A DNA stretch of 5,287 nucleotides from Actinomycetes bacterium. GTDB taxonomy: Bacteria > Actinomycetota > Actinomycetes > Streptosporangiales > Streptosporangiaceae. The DNA lies in the NCBI GenBank assembly GCA_023425615.1, contig JAFACJ010000119.1:1-5287 (forward strand), written 5' to 3'. Numbering within the stretch: the first letter of the stretch is position 1; each line of letters starts with the position of its first letter. The notes below the pieces were generated by a model, which did not search any database, was not told the origin of the DNA, and worked only from the letters and a program-made list of their open reading frames with translations. Below are positions 1 to 5,287 of the stretch, piece after piece. A program made the position numbers and the translations under genes.

Positions 1-1340
1 TGGCGGACGACCAGCAGCAGCTTGCAGTGCGTCTTCAGGCCGACGAAGCCGTACACCACATGGCAGCCCGCCTGCTCCAGCTTGCGCGCCCACTCGATGT
101 TGGCGCTCTCGTCGAACCTCGCCTTGATCTCGACGACCACCACGACCTGCTTGCCGGCGTCGGCGGCGTCGATGAGCGCGTCGACGATGGGCGAGTCGCC
201 GCTGGTCCGGTAGAGGGTCTGCTTGATCGCCAGCACCCGCGGGTCGGCGGCGGCCTCCTCGACCATGCGCTGCACGCTGGTGGCGAAGGAGTCGTAGGGG
301 TGGTGGACGACGACGTCGCGCTCGCGCAGCGCGGCGAAGACGCTCATCTCGCCCGGCAGCGCCGCCTTGGACGGCACGAAGGGCGGGTACTTCAGCTCGC
401 TGCGGTCCAGGTCGGCGATGAGGTGCAGGCCGCCGAGGTCGAGCGGGCCGGGGACCCGGTAGATCTGGCGGTCCTCCACGCCCAGTTCCTCGGTGAGCAG
501 GTCGAGCACCTCGGCCGAGATGGAGTCCTCCACCTCCAGGCGCACCAGCGGGCCGAAGCGGCGGCGCAGCAGCTCCTTCTCCAGCGCCTGCATGAGGTCC
601 TCGGTGATGTCCTCGTCGACCTCCAGGTCCTGGTTGCGGGTGACGCGGAAGGCGTGGTGCTCCAGGACCTCCATCCCGTTGAACAGCTGGGTGAGGTGGG
701 CGGCGATGACGTCCTCTAGGGGCGTGAAGCGGCCCGGTGATGCCTCCATGAACCGCGGCAGGATCTCGGGGACCTTGATCCTGGCGAACAGGCGCGCCTC
801 GGTGTCGGGGTCGCGGACGACGACGGCGAGGTTCAGCGACAGGCCCGAGATGTAGGGGAACGGGTGGGCGGAGTCCACGACGAGCGGGGTGAGCACCGGG
901 TAGATCCGCTCCCGGAAGAGGCGGCGCAGGTGCTCGCGCTCGGTCTCGGCCAGCTCCTCCCAGCGCAGGATCTCGATGTCCTGCTTGGCCAGGGAGGGCA
1001 GGACGTCGTCGCGGAAGCAGGCGGCGTGGCGGAGCATCAGCTCGTGGGCGATGACGGCGGTGCGCTCCAGCACCTCGCGGGGCTGGCGTCCGCTGGCGGA
1101 GCGTACGGCCAGGCCCGTGGCCATCCGGCGGGTGAGCCCGGCGACCCTGACCATGAAGAACTCGTCCAGGTTGGTGGCGAAGATGGCGAGGAAGCGCACC
1201 CTCTCCAGCAGCGGGAGGGCATGGTCCTCCGCCAGTTCCAGGACCCGCTGGTTGAACTGGAGCCAGCTCTCCTCACGATCCAGGAAGCGGTCGTCGGGAA
1301 GCGGGACGTCTCGTGGGATCTGTCCTGGAGTGACACTCAT
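1..1340 (-). CDS. ppk1: Polyphosphate kinase 1 (PPK1), N-terminal 446 residues, 3' end cut by window
   Basis: PPK1 (EC 2.7.4.1) reversibly transfers the gamma phosphate of ATP onto inorganic polyphosphate through a phosphohistidine. The start is ATG at 1340, just before the conserved opening [18 protein letters not shown] (residues 18-35, N domain). NLDEF at 57-61 carries the Asn equivalent to the adenine-contacting N45 of the E. coli enzyme. A head domain follows, with [15 protein letters not shown] at 159-173. The first catalytic (phospholipase D-like) domain shows [13 protein letters not shown] at 373-385 and EIKARFDE at 404-411, whose R378 and R408 match the Mg/phosphate-binding R375 and R405 of E. 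coli. GLKTHCK at 434-440 supplies H438 (codon 27-29), equivalent to the autophosphorylated H435. About the last 40% of a usual ~700-residue protein, including the second catalytic histidine, lies beyond position 1. The best Shine-Dalgarno candidate, AAGGGGG at 1354-1360, is an unusually distant 13 bases from the ATG, but no alternative ATG, GTG or TTG start lies upstream in frame before a stop. It follows the cyclase gene by 61 bases and may be co-transcribed with it. The family call is very secure. Confidence 0.96.
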   Translation of the reverse strand, partial: MSVTPGQIPRDVPLPDDRFLDREESWLQFNQRVLELAEDHALPLLERVRFLAIFATNLDEFFMVRVAGLTRRMATGLAVRSASGRQPREVLERTAVIAHELMLRHAACFRDDVLPSLAKQDIEILRWEELAETEREHLRRLFRERIYPVLTPLVVDSAHPFPYISGLSLNLAVVVRDPDTEARLFARIKVPEILPRFMEASPGRFTPLEDVIAAHLTQLFNGMEVLEHHAFRVTRNQDLEVDEDITEDLMQALEKELLRRRFGPLVRLEVEDSISAEVLDLLTEELGVEDRQIYRVPGPLDLGGLHLIADLDRSELKYPPFVPSKAALPGEMSVFAALRERDVVVHHPYDSFATSVQRMVEEAAADPRVLAIKQTLYRTSGDSPIVDALIDAADAGKQVVVVVEIKARFDESANIEWARKLEQAGCHVVYGFVGLKTHCKLLLVVR

Positions 1341-1401
1341 GATGGCTAATAGTCCCCCTTGAAGATGAACAATCCGTAGACGCCAGATGTCATGAATTTT
1401 G
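1341..1401 (-). promoter_or_regulatory. AT-rich cya-ppk1 gap; possible ppk1 leader or promoter (weak)
   Basis: This 61-base gap between the cyclase stop and the ppk1 ATG is clearly richer in A and T than the coding DNA around it, as actinobacterial promoters often are. On the minus strand a CTGACA (1400-1405) overlaps the cyclase stop and resembles a -35 element, but I see no convincing -10 hexamer at 16-19 bases. GTTCATC (1364-1370) matches six of seven positions of the streptomycete PhoP-box unit GTTCACC. The 11-base units upstream of it match poorly, so the PhoP reading is only suggestive. I see no terminator hairpin, so read-through from the cyclase gene is possible. ppk is known to be under phosphate control by PhoP in Streptomyces, which is the only reason to take the partial match seriously. 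Confidence 0.25.
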
Positions 1402-2355
1402 TCAGCGTTGTGAAGAGCGCCGCACTACGTACGGTTGGATGATGCCCAGTCCGCGCACCGGTCTACGCACGATCCGCACCAGTTCGTAGGCGGGGTCGCC
1501 CTCCAGCTCCGCGGCGAGGGCGGGATCGGCGACCAGCGTGCCGGGGCGGGCCAGCGACGTCAGCCGCGACGCCATGTTCACCGTCGTCCCGAAGATGTCG
1601 CCCATCAGGGGAAGGACCGGCCCGTAGGCCATGCCCACCCGCACGTCGGGCACCTCGGTCTCGTCCCGCACCGCCTCGGAGATCGCCATGCCGATCTCCA
1701 CGCCCGTCCTTGCGCTGTCGGCGGCGTAGAGCACCTCGTCGCCGAGGGTCTTGACCAGCCGGGCGCCGTGCCCGGCGATGATGTCGGAGGCGGTCTCCTC
1801 GAACCGCTCGACCACCCGGCCCAGCTCCAGTTCGGTCAGCTCCCGGCTCATCGCGGTGAAGGAGACCATGTCGGCGAATCCCACGGCCACCGGGCCCCGT
1901 CCCGGCAGATCGCCGTCGGAGCCGGAGGCCAGCGCCCGCGCCACCGCGGCGGTGAGCTGCCGCCGCCAGGCGTGGATCAGCAGCGGCTCCATCTCCGCCA
2001 GATAGCCCTCGGTCAGCAGGTCGTACTCGGGCGGCGCGCTGAGCAGGATGCCCGTCTGCCACTCCGCCAGCCGCGCCATCGTCTGGCCCAGCGCCCTGGC
2101 CTGGCGCAGGATGAGCCCCTCGGACTCGCCGCCCCGGTCCAGGAGCGCCTTGACCCGCCGCAGCGCGTCGAGATCGCCCTCGGAGAAGGCGGGGACGTCG
2201 TCGGCCGGGCCCGCGAAGCCGAACGAGCGCCACAGCCGTTCGGAGAACTCCCTGGGCACGCCCGTCAGCCTGGTGACGTCCTCCCTGGTGTAGAGCAACT
2301 CATCGCCCAGCAGGAGCTTCTCCAGCTCCCTGGGCTCGCGCGCCTGCCCGGACAT
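1402..2355 (-). CDS. cya: Soluble class III adenylate cyclase with N-terminal regulatory domain
   Basis: Converts ATP to cAMP and pyrophosphate; 317 residues, no signal peptide or membrane segment, so cytosolic. Residues ~20-105 form a regulatory region. [20 protein letters not shown] (22-41) and the [18 protein letters not shown] stretch (55-72) look like a MerR-type winged helix, followed by a helical [15 protein letters not shown] segment. I match this from memory to the Ad_Cy_reg domain of mycobacterial cyclases such as Rv1264 and Rv2212. The catalytic domain spans ~153-312. FADMVSFT gives metal-binding D162. LVKTLGDEV gives adenine-specifying K202 and second metal-binding D206. [13 protein letters not shown] gives adenine-specifying D253 and transition-state residues N260 and R264. 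The intact Lys/Asp pair argues for ATP over GTP, and class III enzymes work as homodimers. The ATG at 2355 has GGGGAG six bases upstream and is the only plausible start. The gene follows birA by 67 bases and precedes ppk1 by 61. A CRP-type operator upstream suggests cAMP feedback. The last dozen codons use more A/T-containing codons than the rest. Function is secure; what the N-domain senses is unknown. Confidence 0.94.
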   Translation of the reverse strand: MSGQAREPRELEKLLLGDELLYTREDVTRLTGVPREFSERLWRSFGFAGPADDVPAFSEGDLDALRRVKALLDRGGESEGLILRQARALGQTMARLAEWQTGILLSAPPEYDLLTEGYLAEMEPLLIHAWRRQLTAAVARALASGSDGDLPGRGPVAVGFADMVSFTAMSRELTELELGRVVERFEETASDIIAGHGARLVKTLGDEVLYAADSARTGVEIGMAISEAVRDETEVPDVRVGMAYGPVLPLMGDIFGTTVNMASRLTSLARPGTLVADPALAAELEGDPAYELVRIVRRPVRGLGIIQPYVVRRSSQR

Positions 2356-2361
2356 CCTTCA

Positions 2362-2367
2362 CTCCCC
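2362..2367 (-). promoter_or_regulatory. Ribosome binding site of cya
   Basis: GGGGAG on the minus strand lies six bases before the ATG at 2355. This is ideal Shine-Dalgarno spacing and fixes the start of the cyclase. It implies independent, efficient initiation rather than coupling to birA, whose stop is 67 bases away. Confidence 0.7.
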
Positions 2368-2372
2368 GATTC

Positions 2373-2396
2373 CACGGCTGATCGTCCACAGCCGCG
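2373..2396 (-). repeat. Short inverted repeat (hairpin) in the cya leader
   Basis: CGGCTG and CAGCCG (2389-2394 and 2375-2380 on the minus strand) form a perfect six-base stem around an eight-base loop. In RNA the stem can be lengthened by a G-U and a C-G pair. It lies between the CRP-type operator and the cya ribosome binding site, so it would form in the untranslated leader of a cya transcript. There is no run of U after it, so it is not a standard intrinsic terminator for birA. A six-base stem in very GC-rich DNA can arise by chance. Confidence 0.3.
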
Positions 2397-2408
2397 CGAC
2401 AAAGGTTA

Positions 2409-2424
2409 TGTGATGGTTGTCACT
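2409..2424. promoter_or_regulatory. Candidate CRP (cAMP receptor protein) operator upstream of cya
   Basis: The plus strand reads TGTGATGGTTGTCACT, matching nine of the ten fixed bases of the CRP consensus TGTGA-N6-TCACA (only the last base differs). The CRP family in actinobacteria, including Rv3676 of M. tuberculosis, uses essentially this consensus. The site overlaps the first two bases read in reverse of the birA stop codon (2423-2425). Its centre is about 61 bases upstream of the cyclase ATG, where a promoter for cya would be expected. No clear -35/-10 pair can be assigned, so activation cannot be told from repression. With one mismatch allowed and equal base frequencies assumed, roughly 0.002 such sites are expected by chance in a gap of this size (hand arithmetic). 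Confidence 0.6.
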
Positions 2425-3331
2425 AGTGTCCTGTCGGTCTCGGATTCCGGACATGAACGACGTCACCGGCACTGAACGCCCGCTCCTTCCCATCCGACCT
2501 CACCACCAGTCTGCCCTCGGCGTCCACGTCCACGGCGGTGCCCGTCGCGGTGCCCCCGCCGGGGAGCTCGATCCTGACCTCCCTGCCCACGGTCGCCGAG
2601 TGCTCGCGGTAGGCGGCCCGCAGCCCGCTGCCGTCCGGGTCCCCGTCCGCCGCCCGCCACTCGGTGTACCGCAGCGCCAGCTCCCGCAGCACCGCCCGCA
2701 GGACGATCTCGCGGTCGACGACCGCGGCGCCCTCCAGCAGCAGCGAGGTGGCGCTCGGGACGGGCAGTTCGTCCGCGCGCAGCGACACGTTCAGGCCGAC
2801 GCCCACGATGACGGCGTCCTCGACCCGCTCGGCCAGGATCCCGGCCAGCTTCCGCTCCCCCACCAGCAGGTCGTTCGGCCATTTCAGGCCCGCGTCCACG
2901 ACACCGCCGCCGCGGGGGGCGTCGCCGAAGTCACCGGCGCCGGCCCGCGCCGTCACCGATCTGATCGCGGCGGCGGTGGCCACACCGGTCAGCAGCGGCA
3001 CCCAGCCCAGCCGGACCGGGGGCACCGCCGCGCCGGGGCGCAGCAGCACCGAGAACATCAGGCCCGAGCGGGGCGGGGCGTTCCAGGCACGGCCCAGACG
3101 TCCGCGTCCCGCGGTCTGCGTCTCGGCGACCAGGACCGCGCCCTCCGCGAGGCTCCCCCCGGCCGCCGCTGCCGATCTCACCTGCTCGGCGAGGTCGGCG
3201 TTGGTGGAACCCGTCCGCTCCACCACCCGGATGTCCCGCCAGAACGAGCCGTCCCGGGTCAGCGCGCGGTTCAGCACCCGCTCCTGCAGCGGCGGCCGGT
3301 CGAGGTCGGAGTAGGCACCCATGGGCCCCAT
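2423..3331 (-). CDS. birA: Biotin-[acetyl-CoA carboxylase] ligase (biotin protein ligase, BirA-type)
   Basis: Activates biotin as biotinyl-5'-AMP and transfers it to the lysine of biotin carboxyl carrier domains, in actinobacteria chiefly those of acetyl-/propionyl-CoA carboxylases. From the chosen ATG it has 302 residues. GSTNADLAE begins at 41. GRGRLGRAW at 75-83 is the biotin/adenylate-binding loop. KWPNDLLVGERKLAGIL at 150-166 contains the KWPND signature and the catalytic-type K161. GVGLN is at 177-181. A small C-terminal BPL domain (GREVRIELPGGG onwards, ~249-295) completes the fold. There is no N-terminal helix-turn-helix: YSDLDRPPL (7-15) leads straight into the catalytic domain. It is therefore a monofunctional ligase and not a repressor of biotin synthesis like E. 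coli BirA. Start choice: ATG at 3331 has GGAG nine bases upstream (3341-3344). ATG at 3349 would overlap the ppc stop as ATGA but has a poor ribosome site, and ATG at 3322 is also possible. Tight packing against ppc implies one transcript. The family assignment is very secure, the exact start less so. Confidence 0.95.
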   Translation of the reverse strand: MGPMGAYSDLDRPPLQERVLNRALTRDGSFWRDIRVVERTGSTNADLAEQVRSAAAAGGSLAEGAVLVAETQTAGRGRLGRAWNAPPRSGLMFSVLLRPGAAVPPVRLGWVPLLTGVATAAAIRSVTARAGAGDFGDAPRGGGVVDAGLKWPNDLLVGERKLAGILAERVEDAVIVGVGLNVSLRADELPVPSATSLLLEGAAVVDREIVLRAVLRELALRYTEWRAADGDPDGSGLRAAYREHSATVGREVRIELPGGGTATGTAVDVDAEGRLVVRSDGKERAFSAGDVVHVRNPRPTGH

Positions 3332-3340
3332 CCAACCCCA

Positions 3341-3349
3341 CTCCGTCAT
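3341..3349 (-). promoter_or_regulatory. ppc-birA junction: overlapping ATGA and Shine-Dalgarno GGAG
   Basis: The minus strand reads ATGACGGAG here. The ATG (3349-3347) overlaps the ppc stop TGA (3348-3346), and the following GGAG (3344-3341) is well placed for the ATG at 3331. Either start leaves birA translation coupled to ppc, since ribosomes ending on ppc would finish on or next to the initiation region. This is the main evidence that ppc and birA share a transcript. Confidence 0.5.
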
Positions 3350-5287
3350 CCGGTGTTCTGCAGGCCCGCGGCCACGCCGTTCACCGACAGCAGCAGGAGG
3401 TCCTCCAACTGGGGCCGCTCGGCCTCGGACGCCTCGCCCGAGCGCAGCGCCTTCAGGGCCCGCAGCTGCAGGTGGCTGAGCGCGTCCACGTACGGGTTGC
3501 GCAGCTCCACGGCCCGGGAGAGCACCCTGCGGTTCTCCAGCAGGCGGGTGTGCCCGGTGACCGACAGGACCAGCTCCAGGGTCCTGTCGTACTCGGCCAT
3601 GACGACGTCGGTCAGGTCCCGCCGGTCGCCCAGTGCCAGATAGCGCCCGGCGATGTCGCGGTCGGTCTTGGCCAGCGACATCTCGGCGTTGTCGATCATC
3701 GCGGCGAACAGCGGCCACGAGGCGTACGCCTCGCGCAGGTCGGGGTCGCCGGCCACCGCGGCGAGGCCCGAGCCGAGCCCGAACCAGGCGGGCAGGTTGA
3801 CCCTGGTCTGGGTCCAGGCGAACACCCACGGGATGGCGCGCAGGTCATCGAGGGTGCTGGCGCCGGTGCGGCGGGACGGGCGCGACCCGATGCGCAGCTC
3901 GCCGATCTCGGCCAGCGGGGAGACCCGGGAGAACCACTCGGCGAAGCCGTCCGCCTCCACCAGGTCGCGGAAGGCGCGGTGCGCCGCCTGGCTCAGCCGG
4001 TCGGCCAGCGGCCGGAACCGCTCGGCCGCCGAGCGCGCCGTGCGCTCCACCTGGGGGGTGGAGGCCAGCAGCACCGCGTTGGTGACCTGCTCCACATGCC
4101 GGCGCGCGATCTCGGGATGGCCGTATCTGGCGAAGATCACCTCGCCCTGCTCGGTGACCTTGAACCGGCCCGCCACCGAGCCCGGCGCCTGGGCCAGGAT
4201 CGCCCGGTTGGCGGGGCCGCCGCCGCGGCCCAGCGAGCCGCCCCTGCCGTGGAAGAGGGTGAGCGTGATGTCGTTGGCCTCGGCCCAGCGGGCGAGCGCC
4301 TCCTGGGTGTCGTACAGCAGCAGGGTCGCGCTGGCCGGGCCGAGGATCTTGGCCGAGTCGGAGTAGCCGAGCATGACCTCAAGGCGCCGCCCCGTCTGCG
4401 CCAGCCGGCGCCGCACCGGCGGCAGCTCGATCGCCTCGTCCAGGACCGCGACCGACCGCTCCAGGTCCTCGCCCGTCTCGAACAGCGGGACGACGTCGAG
4501 GACGGGCGCCTCCGCGCCCAGGGAGGCGGCCAGCTCGTAGACGGCGGCGATGTCGGCGGCCGAGCGGGAGAAGGAGATGATGTAGCGGTTGCACGCCTCC
4601 TCGCCGAACCGCTTCTGCGCCCAGGCCACCACCCGCAGGGTGTCGAGCACCTCCTCGGTCTGCGGCGAGAGCGCGCCGCCCGCGCGCACCTCGGCCAGCG
4701 CCCTCTCGTGCACCGAGGAGTGCTGGCGGATCTCCAGCTCGGCCAGGTGGAAGCCGAACGTCTCCACCTGCCACAGGAGGTGCTGCAGCTCGCCGTACGC
4801 CTGCCGGACGGCGCCCGCGGCGGCCAGCGAGTCCTGGACCAGGACCAGGTCGTCCAGCAGCTCCTCGGGGCCGCCGTAGCCCAGGTCGGCGTTGCGCGTC
4901 CGGGTCGCCCTGATCCGCTCGGCCGCGTACAGCAGGTACTGGCGGTGCGGCTCGCCCGGCGAGCGCGCGGCGATCTCCCCGAACACCTCGGGCTGCGCGG
5001 TGCGGGCGGCGCCCAGCGCGCCGCGCAGCGCGGCGGAGGCGGGCGTGGTGGTCTCGTGGACCGTGAGCTGCCGCCCGATCCGGGTGGCGGCGTTCTCCAG
5101 CGCGATCAGGACGTGCTGGGACTGGATCTTCAGCGCCTGGCGGGTGATCTGCGCCGTCACGTACGGGTTGCCGTCGCGGTCGCCGCCGATCCAGCTGCCG
5201 AAGCGCAGGTAGGCCGGTGCCAGCGGGGGGCGGGTGGCGCCCAGGTCGTGCTCCTCGCCCTGGAAGCCGCTCTTCAGCACCGTGTCC
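3346..5287 (-). CDS. ppc: Phosphoenolpyruvate carboxylase, C-terminal ~646 residues, 5' end cut by window
   Basis: PEPC (EC 4.1.1.31) fixes bicarbonate onto PEP to give oxaloacetate, replenishing the TCA cycle; it is a cytosolic homotetramer. The frame stays open to the window end, so the GTG at 5280 is not a real start and about 250 residues, including the first catalytic histidine motif, lie outside. Counting from 5280, the landmarks are: SWIGGDRDGNP (29-39); TFGFHLAELEIRQHS (174-188); VVPLFETGEDL (263-273) with metal ligand E268; MLGYSDSAK (303-311) with metal ligand D308 and K311; FHGRGGSLGRGGGP (343-356) with catalytic H344 (codon 4249-4251), R346 and R352; GSRPSRRTG (465-473); IPWVFAWTQTRVNLPAWFG (483-501). 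The protein ends in the near-invariant family tail, here LQNTG. K538, R594, R352 and N642 correspond to K773, R832, R587 and N881 of E. coli PEPC, which bind the inhibitor L-aspartate, so aspartate feedback is likely. Spacing to H344 matches E. coli exactly for D308, R352 and K538. The gene is apparently intact within the window and heads a tight pair with birA. Confidence 0.97.
   Translation of the reverse strand, partial: DTVLKSGFQGEEHDLGATRPPLAPAYLRFGSWIGGDRDGNPYVTAQITRQALKIQSQHVLIALENAATRIGRQLTVHETTTPASAALRGALGAARTAQPEVFGEIAARSPGEPHRQYLLYAAERIRATRTRNADLGYGGPEELLDDLVLVQDSLAAAGAVRQAYGELQHLLWQVETFGFHLAELEIRQHSSVHERALAEVRAGGALSPQTEEVLDTLRVVAWAQKRFGEEACNRYIISFSRSAADIAAVYELAASLGAEAPVLDVVPLFETGEDLERSVAVLDEAIELPPVRRRLAQTGRRLEVMLGYSDSAKILGPASATLLLYDTQEALARWAEANDITLTLFHGRGGSLGRGGGPANRAILAQAPGSVAGRFKVTEQGEVIFARYGHPEIARRHVEQVTNAVLLASTPQVERTARSAAERFRPLADRLSQAAHRAFRDLVEADGFAEWFSRVSPLAEIGELRIGSRPSRRTGASTLDDLRAIPWVFAWTQTRVNLPAWFGLGSGLAAVAGDPDLREAYASWPLFAAMIDNAEMSLAKTDRDIAGRYLALGDRRDLTDVVMAEYDRTLELVLSVTGHTRLLENRRVLSRAVELRNPYVDALSHLQLRALKALRSGEASEAERPQLEDLLLLSVNGVAAGLQNTG

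Noticed and set aside
27..719. Long plus-strand open frame of 230 codons opposite ppk1
   Set aside because: It lies wholly antisense to a clear PPK1 reading frame, and its translation is low-complexity (rich in Val, Gly, Leu, Asp, Gln, His), as expected from the antisense of GC-rich codons.
1400..1405. CTGACA as a -35 element of a ppk1 promoter
   Set aside because: No -10 hexamer of the TANNNT type lies 16-19 bases downstream. It is mentioned only as a weak hint in the intergenic entry.
1463..2233. Second minus-strand frame of 256 codons inside cya
   Set aside because: This is the frame-shifted shadow of the cyclase. The real frame carries all catalytic motifs, and this one is an Arg/Gly/Ala repeat-like translation.
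2373..2396. Intrinsic terminator for birA
   Set aside because: The stem is only six perfect pairs and has no following U-tract, so it is kept only as a possible leader hairpin.
1435..2475. Plus-strand open frame of 346 codons opposite cya
   Set aside because: It is antisense to the cyclase, has no recognisable motif, and is rich in His, Gln, Gly and Arg. It is a shadow of high-GC coding DNA.
2417..3643. Plus-strand open frame of 408 codons opposite birA and the end of ppc
   Set aside because: It spans two well-supported minus-strand genes and the junction between them, and shows no domain or sensible composition.
3332..3829. Extension of the birA frame upstream to give a 468-residue protein
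   Set aside because: The extra 166 residues overlap the conserved C-terminal end of ppc in another frame and are Arg/Pro/Gly-rich junk. Biotin ligase similarity starts just after 3322.
5278..5280. GTG as the start of ppc
   Set aside because: The frame is open upstream to the window end, and the PEPC N-terminal third with its first catalytic histidine motif is still missing, so this valine is internal.

Overview
The window is very GC-rich chromosomal DNA with strong G/C bias at third codon positions. All four genes lie on the minus strand, so transcription runs from position 5287 towards 1. The proteins look actinobacterial: a biotin ligase without an N-terminal DNA-binding domain, a soluble class III cyclase with the N-terminal regulatory domain known from mycobacterial and streptomycete enzymes, and a PPK1 of the actinobacterial type. 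A filamentous actinomycete (Streptosporangiales or a relative) is my best guess, but the sequence alone does not fix the genus.

In order of transcription the layout is: (1) 5287-3346, the C-terminal ~646 residues of phosphoenolpyruvate carboxylase (ppc), with its 5' end outside the window; (2) 3331-2423, a complete biotin-protein ligase (birA), starting within a few bases of the ppc stop; (3) 2422-2356, a 67-base gap with a near-perfect CRP/cAMP-receptor operator beside the birA stop, a small hairpin and a good ribosome binding site; (4) 2355-1402, a complete class III adenylate cyclase of 317 residues with every catalytic and adenine-specifying residue present; (5) 1401-1341, a 61-base, relatively AT-rich gap; (6) 1340-1, the N-terminal 446 residues of polyphosphate kinase 1 (ppk1), including the phospho-accepting histidine, with its 3' end outside the window. 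No RNA genes, mobile elements, CRISPR arrays or large repeats are visible.

The genes are individually familiar, and together they sit at a metabolic junction. PEP carboxylase replenishes oxaloacetate. Biotin ligase activates the biotin-dependent acyl-CoA carboxylases. The cyclase makes cAMP. PPK1 stores phosphate and energy as polyphosphate. The most interesting signal is non-coding: a TGTGA-N6-TCACT palindrome at 2409-2424, centred about 61 bases upstream of the cyclase start. It suggests that cAMP-CRP feeds back on the gene that makes cAMP, and perhaps on ppk1 downstream. I found no wholly new system; the possible cAMP feedback loop feeding into polyphosphate synthesis is the part worth testing.
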